Source: Phaeophleospora eucalypticola
Lineage: Eukaryota > Ascomycota > Dothideomycetes > Mycosphaerellales > Mycosphaerellaceae
Reading direction: 5' to 3'
DNA: 64,000 nt
Assembly: GCA_022814565.1 (NCBI GenBank)
Contig: JAKLNG010000020.1
Location: 124,001-188,000 of the forward strand
Positions 56,284 to 64,000 of this stretch are shown one piece after another. The position numbers and the translations under genes were made by a program. The notes under the pieces were generated by a model, which did no database searches, was not told the origin of the DNA, and saw nothing but the letters and a program-made list of their open reading frames with translations. Positions within the stretch are counted from its first letter, which is position 1. Each line of letters opens with the position of its first letter.

Positions 56284-56920
56284 GGACACTTATTGATGAT
56301 CATGAGTTATGTGGATATAATGTAATTCTGGTGTTAACGGGTATGGGAATGATTGGAAGGGATGAATAGGCGAAAAGTAGGGATAAGGGGATTTTCTCTG
56401 GCGCGAGATACCATATTCTGAGCGACATTTAGTAGTAATGGAATTACTCTGATCTTGACTTGCAAGTCGTCTTCTTTCCTTTCCTCTGCTTTTGCCGCTC
56501 CTAGTTTTCAACATCATGTTGTCGTCCTTGTGCTCGATATTTCCATTTCGACTCCATTTCTTCCAATTTTGCGGATCTCGCTGACATTACTACTTGGGTG
56601 TAGCGCTCGTCTGTGGTGTTGCACATTCGGCATGCGGATAGCTGTGGTAATTTCGTGGTGACTTGCGCTTATGTTCATTTGTCTTGGCTGTGGTGAAGGG
56701 GATGTTTCTGCTTGGCGGGAGAGAGTTGTCCACGAGCTGAAGAATTTTGAGACTTTTCAATTTTGGCAGATTTATTTGTCTTTCGCTTCACTTTAAGTCT
56801 GCTGTCGTTCTTGAAATTTTTCTTTCTTCTTTTTTCGGAGTCGTGCTTGAAGACCTGTCGGAGTCTGAAGAGAAGACGATACTTTCGCCATTAATAACAA
56901 CGAAGCCGCGCGAGGTTTTG
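56284..56920. other. intergenic
   Basis: About 640 bases between two plus-strand genes. The frame of the next gene remains open upstream but has no ATG there. No other feature seen. Confidence 0.45.
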
Positions 56921-57601
56921 ATGAGCATGGGATCAGAAGCGACAACGAGCGAGAGAGGGCCGCGGGCGAGAAAGCTGGGGTTCTTCGATCTCCCGGAAGA
57001 TTTGAGATATTTGGTTTGCGTGCAAGCGCAGGCTCTCACGAATGAACTCGATCGACTGGTGGAATTTCGAGAGATTTGGGCTGCGACGGTGTATTGCGTT
57101 GGCTGTGAGATTGCGAATCTTTCGTCCATTTGCTGCCTTGTGCGGCACACGCTGGAGGGTCGGAGGGAGTGGGCGGTTCCGGCGATTGGCGAGATACGAG
57201 GCCATTCTCGTGCTTTGGATCTTGAGAAGGATGCATGTCCGTGCTGCTCGGTGGAGAGGCTGCTGGATCTCGATGGCGAGGTGATGAGAAGGTTTCCTGA
57301 CGATGAAGAGGATCTGACGGTCGCGGAGGGGATTCAGAAGTTTGCTTTGAAGGCCCTGGTCGATGAGGCGGAGAAAGTGTTGAGGTCATTGGACGATTTA
57401 ATCGTGGCGGAGGACGAGTCTGAGCTTTCCGTTTTGTTGCCGGTCAGTAGCTTCCTCAGAAGTTTTCGTGCCGTGGGCTCGAAATTCAGGCACCTCCTCA
57501 GGCGGATGAAGATGTTCAGGCTGGCTGAGTGGCGGAGAAGGCTGGCGAAGCAGAGGGTAACCTTCCAGATGGTGACCCGGACCGTCACGATTATGGCATA
57601 A
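56921..57601 (+). CDS. uncharacterised Cys-containing helical protein
   Basis: A single-exon protein of 226 residues from the ATG at 56921 (MSMGSEATTSERG). After a short basic leader comes GFFDLPEDLRYLVCVQAQALTNELDRL, which resembles the LPxELR start of fungal F-box-like proteins, but the rest does not follow an F-box. There are Cys pairs (VYCVGCEIANLSSICC, KDACPCC) and an otherwise helical, Leu/Arg-rich body. No enzyme motif. Function unknown; expression may be low. The start was chosen because the open frame upstream contains only non-ATG codons. Confidence 0.5.
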   Translation: MSMGSEATTSERGPRARKLGFFDLPEDLRYLVCVQAQALTNELDRLVEFREIWAATVYCVGCEIANLSSICCLVRHTLEGRREWAVPAIGEIRGHSRALDLEKDACPCCSVERLLDLDGEVMRRFPDDEEDLTVAEGIQKFALKALVDEAEKVLRSLDDLIVAEDESELSVLLPVSSFLRSFRAVGSKFRHLLRRMKMFRLAEWRRRLAKQRVTFQMVTRTVTIMA

Positions 57602-57659
57602 GCATCGCTCGAAACGAACAAGCAGGACTCCCACTTAGCGGCGTCAAGTCGGACCCAGC

Positions 57660-58016
57660 TCACGAGTCCTCTCCGGAATCTCTCATGAAATAATTAAACC
57701 CGACAACCCCAGTCCCAAAAACGATCGGCACGCCAATAATCCACTGGGCAATCCTCCTCGCCGTCGTCCGCTGTTCTTCGGGAACCGTCTGTCCAGGCTG
57801 GCGGAGAGCTTCCATCCCTGGTTTCGTAGCGCTGAGCTCGGAGATCAAGTGGCCTAGTGAAGGACCTGAGAGGGAGACTTTGTGTTGAGCGCCGGCTAGA
57901 GTCGTCTCGTCGACCGGTCGGCGTGTGGAAGCTTGGCGAGTGGATGAGATGGCCGTTGTAGCAGTTCTGCGTACTGCGTTGGATGTCCGGAGCATGCTGG
58001 GCGAGAAGAGCGACAT
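57660..58016 (-). CDS. small mitochondrial single-TM protein
   Basis: 118 residues. The first 35 residues are Arg/Ser/Thr-rich without acidic residues (MLRTSNAVRRTATTAISSTRQASTRR), typical of a mitochondrial presequence. One membrane helix lies near the C-terminus (AQWIIGVPIVFGTGVVGFNYFM), leaving a short acidic tail. The size and layout suit inner-membrane assembly factors or small respiratory subunits, but I do not recognise a specific family. It is convergent with the gene ending at 57601, only 58 bases apart. Confidence 0.6.
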   Translation of the reverse strand: MSLFSPSMLRTSNAVRRTATTAISSTRQASTRRPVDETTLAGAQHKVSLSGPSLGHLISELSATKPGMEALRQPGQTVPEEQRTTARRIAQWIIGVPIVFGTGVVGFNYFMRDSGEDS

Positions 58017-58465
58017 GTTGTTTGAATGACAGTTGGTGTGTGAAAGGAGGGTGTTGGGAAGATGTTGATGGTAAGTTACATGTACACGTAGGATGTCGCT
58101 TACATCATTTTTTATGGTCCGTGCACCAGTAGTCTCTGAACTTCACAGCACGCCGAACCTCACTTCCTCTTTCTCTCTGTATTGCACTTTCCTTGGGAAA
58201 AGCTAAGCACCATGATGGCAATGAGAACGTTGCTTTAGTACCTTGCTTACTTCGCACCGGCCGCTGAAGGCTTTTCCATTGCAAACTAACAGATGCTCAA
58301 AACCTTACGGTTCCAGCATCGCGCTTGTCTGGAATAAGGGCACCTCGGCCGTAGGGCCGCGTAGACTAATTGACCCCTCGACGCAGCAATATACAGCTTC
58401 TGGAGGGCTCGCTCTTTGGTGTTATGACCGCCCACGGTCCACCATTGCGGCCTCTGCAAGGTCCA
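58017..58465. other. intergenic
   Basis: About 450 bases between divergent genes. Nothing supported. Confidence 0.4.
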
Positions 58466-58970
58466 TGACACGGGACCAATCTTCAACCAACGTTCCAGGA
58501 GACAAAATGTCCCCAGCCAACTTCTGCCGCAACATTACGCTCACCACAGAAAGTCCGACATTCCCAATCCTCGCCATAAGCCCAATCGTCCTATCTACAA
58601 CCTACTACCTCACCTACTGTACGAAATCGCGAGTCTCAGTCAACACTACGCCTTTCTATACCAAATCCTGGCTTCAATCTTTGTCATGGTGCCCTTTGCG
58701 CTTTCGGTCAAAGAGAGGACTCGCTTTGAAAGTCTGGGATATACCTTCTACTGGAATGCAGAAGCTATCTGGACCTGTGCCTGCTATTGCCTGCTTGCGA
58801 GCATTTCCTGGGCATACATGTGGGCGTACGTATCCGGACAGGGCGCTTTTGCAGAAGCCTTGAATGTCTTGATCGGATGGTTTGTCCTAATCGGGGTGAA
58901 TCTGGTGCCTCTGTGGTTCCTGGCGAGACCGCGGGAACCAAAGCAGGCAGTGAAGGAGGATCCGACTTAG
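58466..58970 (+). CDS. possible small multi-helix membrane protein, start uncertain
   Basis: The supported part is 58686-58970: 94 residues with two to three hydrophobic helices (WTCACYCLLASISWAYMWAYV and ALNVLIGWFVLIGVNLVPLWF) and a short charged tail. The frame is open further upstream (LLYEIASLSQHYAFLYQILASIFV just before 58686 also looks like a membrane helix) but has no ATG. The neighbouring frame has ATGs at 58464 and 58507 and its own hydrophobic stretch. A first exon upstream, joined by an intron I could not define, is likely. Family not recognised. Confidence 0.35.
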
Positions 58971-59588
58971 ACGTGGCCTGTTATTATTGTTGCTAGGGTC
59001 GCGATGCGCCCGCCTGCTACTCGATTTTAGCCGTAAGAGGGAGTGGACATAAGACAGCCTAGAACAACCACCACGCCTCCAGGGGCGTGCAATTTTGTCC
59101 CATCACTCCATCTTATTTTCTCGAGCAGTCAAGCCAGGAGTGTCTTTTCACTTTGGACTGATATTGTATTCTCGGCTTGAGCACTGCATGTGGCATACTC
59201 ATATTCACTTTAGCTACTGTATCGGGGTTAACGCGGATGTGAGTGAATGAAGAAGGAGCTTGAGTGCCTAAGGCACCACCTGTATGATACTGTCTTAACC
59301 TGTTCCCCAAGGCTATCTTCCTTAGACCCACTGCAAAGGCATCGACCCGGAAGCTTTAGGGTCGCGGACTCCGCCAAGCGAACGACAGATCATCAGATCT
59401 GCCTGCTATATTTGATGCACATCCTTGCTAGAACTTGGTCATCTCTCGAAGGAAGCATTGTCTCCTTCCGGGAGCGACGGGGGCTTTCAAATATGCAGTT
59501 CTCCACACAATTCCTTGCTATCGACAAGTACCACTTCCCTCGTCAAACCTCCATCTCCTCTTCGACGACCCACTTCGCTCTTCTCCCA
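58971..59588. other. intergenic, convergent 3' regions
   Basis: About 620 bases between convergent genes. No other feature seen. Confidence 0.4.
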
Positions 59589-61721
59589 TCACTTCAACCT
59601 CGTCCCCGCAATTTCACACATAAACTCCCTAAAATCCCCCTTCGTCGCCTCCTCAATCGCATCCTCCAACGTACTCCCATACTTTGCCCAGAACTCCCTC
59701 TTGACGCGCGCCAAATGTGTCCGATCCCAATGCATCCGCACCAACCTGGAAATCAGCAACTCGTATCGCAATTCGTCGTCTTTGTTTTTCTCGAGGATGT
59801 CTTTGATTGCGTGATGCAGGAGTAGGGCGTCCCGCGCCGGTTTGTTGATTACTCCGTTGAGGATGTGGGCGATTACTTCGCCCTGGACGGGGGTTAGTGG
59901 ACGTTTTGAAGGGGAGTGCAGGGAAGAGGGAGGGGGAAGACTTACAACGAGGTTGTTGGATTTCTTAAGGGCGGCGCGGGCGAAGTTCTCTCCGTACATT
60001 TTCTCGTAGGCGCGGAGGACTTCGCGGAGATGGGCGTCAGAGCGACGGACGATGATTTCCAGCATGGCGGTTTCGCCGCCGCGGTCGGTGCGGACGCTCT
60101 TGTATAGCGTATCAACATCTCGCTGGACGTACTCGAAAGGATAGGCGTCTTGCTCTTCCTGGCGCCGTTCTTCCAGGACCATCATGACCGCGGTGCGGAA
60201 CTTGTCCATTTTCAGCTCCTTTTCCATGCATCGCGTCAGAGAGTCCGAGTAGCGTTTATCTTTGAAGTCTTCTTTGATCATGCGGATTTCGGTGTTCGTG
60301 CGGCCCATGAGGCTTTCGATAAGAAGTTCGCGGCGGGAGCCGTGGGATTGGTACCAGAAGTTCGCCCAGTAGCCTTCACTCTCCCAGCGGCCGAGGGCGG
60401 TCACGTAGACGGCTTTGCCGAACATGGTGCCGGAGAGCTTCATGTTGATGTGTTTGGAGAGGTTGACGCCTTTGCCTTGGACTTTGACCTGTTTCTTGTA
60501 TTCTTTGTGCACTTCCATGATTTGGTCGTGCGAGAGATGGGGGAGGATGTCGCAGATGGTGTCGGCGTCGGGTTTGTGGTGGTTGAGGGCGGAGGCTATT
60601 GCTTTGGCGTCGCCTTCTGCATCATACAACTGCACACGTTTCTTCTCCTTCTTGTCTTTCGCTGCAAGATCTTGTGCGAGGCGATCGTTGGGCTTATTTC
60701 TTCCTCTATCATCTCGTGAAATTGCAGGTGACAGAGGTTCAAAGTCCAGATCGGAAAGATCATCATCGGGTCTGATAGCCAGAGGCATGGGAGAGATCGA
60801 CTGATAGGTGCCTTGATAGGCCTCGAGCATTGGACTCGGCGGCGGAAGTCCTCCTCCCAGACCCTGGAGATCTGGTCGATTGCCGCTCACAGAAAGCCTG
60901 TCCATTCTGGGTCCAAGCCCAGGAGATCTCGGCGCTGATAGCGAGGACCCATGTTGCGGATTCACAGACAGTCTAGCAGTTCTTGAAGAGGAATTGTGGC
61001 GGTCTCGTCCTGGCGTGATATCAACAACGCGCGCATCCGGTTCATATCCATTTGACGAGTACGACCCCGGCATTTGATCGCGGTACTGTGCAGCTGGAGT
61101 CGTAGAATAGCTATAAGGCAGCGGCGGCTGCGATCCATACGGCGTCGAATTGTACCTGACATCCTGCTGCTGCGACTGGCCATAAGAATTGGGAGTATAC
61201 TTCACACTCGCCTGAGACTGGCCCGAAATCGGATTCGCATTGTACGTGATCTTCTCCGGCGGCGGGGCATACTGATACTGTGCCGGCGTAGCATACGAGG
61301 CTCCTCTCTTCGAGAAATCCTCTCCATACGCCAAGTCCTCATCCTTCCCTTTCCTCGTCGAAGAAGAAGTCGAATACGAGCCCGCAGGCGGGAAATACCC
61401 CGGTCTTTCACTCGGCGGCAAGTCCGTGTACCCGCCCATGGTAAAGCCGCCGTTGTCCTCTGGGTACGGCATACTGACGGCCGGCGAAGACTGATAGTAG
61501 GCTCCATTCCCGCTCGGAGCTCTCACGTCGTAAGCAGGCGTACTTCCATTTCCATACGATGGTGTGGAAGAGCTGGTGGGCGGGTACGTATACGCCGCTG
61601 CGGTCCTTGGGACTTCCGGCGCCTCTGGAGCGCGCACATTGCTCCTGGATCGCGACCTTTCCCTCCCACCAGGCGATTTGGACCTCCCACGCCGACTTCG
61701 ATCGTCTGGTCTCAGCGACAT
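59589..61721 (-). CDS. fungal annexin with long disordered N-terminus
   Basis: The long frame starts at ATG 61721. Residues 1-370 are low complexity, rich in Ser, Pro, Tyr and Gln, with an RS-rich start (RRGRSKSPGGRERSRSRS). The C-terminal half carries annexin-type four-helix repeats: DAKAIASALNHHKPDADTIC, GYWANFWYQSHGSRRELLIESLMGRTNTEIRMIKEDF, MLEIIVRRSDAHLREVLRAYEKMYG and a last repeat ending FWAKYGSTLEDAIEEATKGDFREFM. Annexins bind acidic phospholipids in a Ca2+-dependent manner; the canonical GxGT-(38)-D/E sites look degenerate. The 63-base segment 59883-59945 has GTAAGT..CAG ends, a CTAAC branch site and a length divisible by three, and interrupts a repeat, so it is probably an intron; the spliced product is 689 residues. 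Long-tailed members are known from filamentous fungi. Confidence 0.85.
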   Translation of the reverse strand: MSLRPDDRSRRGRSKSPGGRERSRSRSNVRAPEAPEVPRTAAAYTYPPTSSSTPSYGNGSTPAYDVRAPSGNGAYYQSSPAVSMPYPEDNGGFTMGGYTDLPPSERPGYFPPAGSYSTSSSTRKGKDEDLAYGEDFSKRGASYATPAQYQYAPPPEKITYNANPISGQSQASVKYTPNSYGQSQQQDVRYNSTPYGSQPPLPYSYSTTPAAQYRDQMPGSYSSNGYEPDARVVDITPGRDRHNSSSRTARLSVNPQHGSSLSAPRSPGLGPRMDRLSVSGNRPDLQGLGGGLPPPSPMLEAYQGTYQSISPMPLAIRPDDDLSDLDFEPLSPAISRDDRGRNKPNDRLAQDLAAKDKKEKKRVQLYDAEGDAKAIASALNHHKPDADTICDILPHLSHDQIMEVHKEYKKQVKVQGKGVNLSKHINMKLSGTMFGKAVYVTALGRWESEGYWANFWYQSHGSRRELLIESLMGRTNTEIRMIKEDFKDKRYSDSLTRCMEKELKMDKFRTAVMMVLEERRQEEQDAYPFEYVQRDVDTLYKSVRTDRGGETAMLEIIVRRSDAHLREVLRAYEKMYGENFARAALKKSNNLVVSLPPPSSLHSPSKRPLTPVQGEVIAHILNGVINKPARDALLLHHAIKDILEKNKDDELRYELLISRLVRMHWDRTHLARVKREFWAKYGSTLEDAIEEATKGDFREFMCEIAGTRLK

Positions 61722-62191
61722 GGTGGCGGAGAGCTTTCCAGCTTGGGAAAAAATTGAGGGCGAGCAAAGGGAAGCAAGAAAGGTTCAATGCATGCGGAGG
61801 AGAGAAGGCTGGGAGCTTTCGAGCAGCGGTTCGTGAAACGCACAATTGTAGACCGCGGGCAGTAGAGGAGGATTGACCTGGCGCTTGGTTCAGCCGCAGC
61901 AGCAAACCAAGAGCGCGGTCCGGATGCTGCAGCTGCAGCAACAGGCGCGTGGAGCTAGCCCGAATCGATTGGCAAGGCTGGCCGCCTGATGAAGCCACAA
62001 TTTACAGAGACCGTCGAAATCATACTCGATAGACGTGAAGAGGAATGAGATGTTTTGGAGAACCTGTTTTTGGTTTCGGAGATCAGGAAAGATGGTCGCG
62101 TGTCAGCTGGCTGGCATGGGCGGAGTGGACCGGGTGCTCCCGAGACAGAAGTTGCTGCCTGAGGCACCGTTCTCAGGTCACCGGTCGTTGT
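61722..62191. other. intergenic, annexin promoter side
   Basis: About 470 bases upstream of the annexin and downstream of the CorA-like gene. Nothing else seen. Confidence 0.45.
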
Positions 62192-64000
62192 CTAGACCTC
62201 AGACGTAAATGCCTTCCCCTTCTTCTTCTCTCCTGTTAGCATACTGGCCAACTTGGACGACGAAGCCCTCTTGATCGCTCTCGGACCCTGTTCTCTATTG
62301 CCCGCAGACTCTTCACTTGCCCGCCTCGCAGCCTGTCTCCCACTCTCATCCTCCCTGCCAAAACTCGAATCATCCGTCCTTCGTAATCTCGGCCGGGCCG
62401 TGCTCACAGATCTCGCATCCACTTCATCCTCCTCTTTCTCACACTCCTGCTCGTCCTTCTGCTTCTTGCCCCATCGTCGGCCAAACCAGCCGACGAGCGT
62501 CACCAGCTTGGCGTAGACATATTCCACTCGGTGTTGCCAGAACATCATGCCTCGGTTGGAATTGAGTGAGCCGATGAGGACGAAGAAAGGCACACAGACG
62601 GCAACGAGCACAACACCAAATTGCCAGAAGCTCGGGCTTTGGGGCATGTTGGTCATTCCGAAGACGGAGGTGACGAATTGCGAAGGTAGAAAGAAGATGG
62701 AGACGAGGGTGAGGAGTTTGATGTTGTGGCCTTGCTGGACGGTGGTCTCGGTTGCTTCGACGGATTTTCGAGATTCCTTCACGGACGTGCCGACGTACAG
62801 TTCTTCTCTCAGTCCTGCTGGAGGTGAGCAAGTGCAATTAGATTTGGGCTCTCTTCGACGACTCACCTCGAATCTCCGTTCGCCTCTCTTCGTTCCCAGC
62901 AATCAGTGTGCGAAATTTCACCATCTGAGCCTCAAACTTCTTCCGCAACGCTGCCATCTTCTTCTTGTAGTAGACACTGCGGGGGCTGTCAGGCTCGGCT
63001 AATGGCCACAAAGTCTTGTCTGCGCCTTCCCAAAGCTCGTCCGTGAAGTTGTGTTCGAACTCATCTACGATCGACCTGATACTCTCATTCATTATACCAA
63101 GAGTCTGATATGCCCAGAAGTATCTGCGCACAAAAGTGAAGTGCTCGTCTTCGAAGAGTAAGTCGTCTCGGTACTTCGAGTCGAACATGAAATCTGCTGA
63201 AGGTGTGATCAATTTAGTGATTGCTCGATTGATATCCTGTATGTTGTTAGTGAAGGGAAGAAGCTGCAAATGCTCATACTCGCCTCAAACCGTCGCTGGG
63301 CATCTCTGAACTCTCCGAGCAAGGTCACCATAAATGCCTCAGGGCCGTTGACATAATGCTTTGAAGTATCGTGCACATCAGTACTGCTCTTGAGATCCGG
63401 ATAACATTGTAAGTTGAGTAGATGCCATGATGACCACGGATCATAGATGTTTCCGTATGCATTCTGCCCGACTGCGCGTCGAGCAGGATTGCGTACTTTG
63501 CGTATCGGCTTGCCAGCAAATGCAAGGGCCACGACGGAATTGCAGCGGGTGATGCGAATATGCTTTGGATTCTTATCCAGTGTCCGAGAAGCCATCTGCC
63601 ATTCCATAGGCACACAGTCGTCGCCAATGATGGTGAAGTACTGCAACGTGAAGATCTTGCTGCACTGACGTCGAGGATCAAGGTCGAATCCTCGATGAAC
63701 GTCAGCTTTGGAGGCGTCCGCAGTCATCAAAGCCTTGAAAATCTCATCCATGTCAAATGTCCTGTGGAGAGTGTAGTGAAGAGCAGCAAACAAGATGGGA
63801 CTCAATTCCCTCATGATCGTGATCCTGCCCACAGCCTTTCTCTGACGACCTGGCGGGTTGATCTCTCGAATGCAGTCCCAGATTGACATGGCTCGCGAGG
63901 TGTTCGTGTCCCCGCTAGGATCTACACCCAAAGGAGCGCCATCTGGTCCAACGTCCCAGACCTGGTATCCACTGAGGTGACTTCGATCATCCACTGGCCC
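62192..64000 (-). CDS. divergent CorA-like cation transporter, partial
   Basis: Exons 63284->64000, 62867-63236 and 62192-62814; the gene runs off the right edge, so the N-terminus is missing. The large soluble domain (GDDCVPMEWQMASRT, long helices through KKMAALRKKFEAQMVKFRTLI) leads into the CorA core: KESRKSVEATETTVQQGHNIKLLTLVSIFFLPSQFVTSVFGMTNM, two membrane helices and a basic-acidic tail. Bacterial CorA has a Gly-Met-Asn filter between the two helices; here it reads GMT-NMP, as in some divergent fungal CorA-like proteins, so Mg2+ selectivity cannot be assumed. The intron at 62815-62866 is GT..AG. The one at 63237-63283 only keeps frame with a GC..AG boundary. Confidence 0.75.

Noticed and set aside
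56747..56920. N-terminal extension of the 56.9-kb gene with a hydrophobic stretch
   Set aside because: No ATG in the extension; the apparent membrane helix is probably untranslated.

Overview
The window reads as nuclear DNA of a filamentous ascomycete (Pezizomycotina), most likely a Dothideomycete. The support is short spliceosomal introns (mostly 47-75 bp, GT..AG, with CTAAC/CTAAT-like branch sites), a CFEM-domain Pth11-like receptor, lineage-type BTB proteins, and a carotenoid-opsin gene cluster of the kind known from Fusarium. No bacterial operons, rRNA, convincing tRNA, CRISPR or intact transposon were seen. The species assignment is inference. Exon boundaries were worked out by hand from splice signals and reading frame.

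Left third (1-23.5 kb), accessory in character: a partial NCS1 nucleobase permease (-), a secreted five-exon protein (-), a signal-peptide/single-TM surface protein (+), a GH17 endo-beta-1,3-glucanase (+), a methionine-permease-like APC transporter (+), a CmcJ/NvfI-type oxidoreductase with an apparent frame break (+), a small CAAX-box protein (-), a CFEM Pth11-like receptor (-), a SnoaL/NTF2-like protein (+), and four tandem BTB/POZ paralogues (+). The first BTB gene is frame-disrupted. The other three end in a shared CxYHDHx(5-6)C motif.

Middle (24-40 kb), mostly housekeeping or structural genes: a disordered Pro/Ser-rich protein with a Trp/Cys C-terminus (-), an MFS transporter (+), a 1100-residue helical plus coiled-coil protein (+), a RING-like coiled-coil protein (+), the Elongator subunit Elp6 (-), and a Git3-type GPCR (-).

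Right (42.6-56.3 kb), the carotenoid/retinal/opsin cluster: microbial opsin (carO-type, -), phytoene desaturase (carB/al-1, -), bifunctional phytoene synthase/lycopene cyclase (carRA/al-2, -), and retinal-forming carotenoid oxygenase (carX-type, +). CarRA makes phytoene, CarB desaturates it, CarRA cyclises the ends, CarX cleaves beta-carotene to retinal, and retinal is the opsin chromophore. Three other genes sit inside the cluster between carRA and carX: a metallophosphoesterase (+) and a divergent pair of nucleotidyltransferase-fold proteins, one with an intact and one with an altered active-site motif.

Right edge (56.9-64 kb): a lineage-type unknown protein (+), a small mitochondrial membrane protein (-), a possible small membrane protein (+), a long fungal annexin (-), and a divergent CorA-like transporter (-) that runs off the window.
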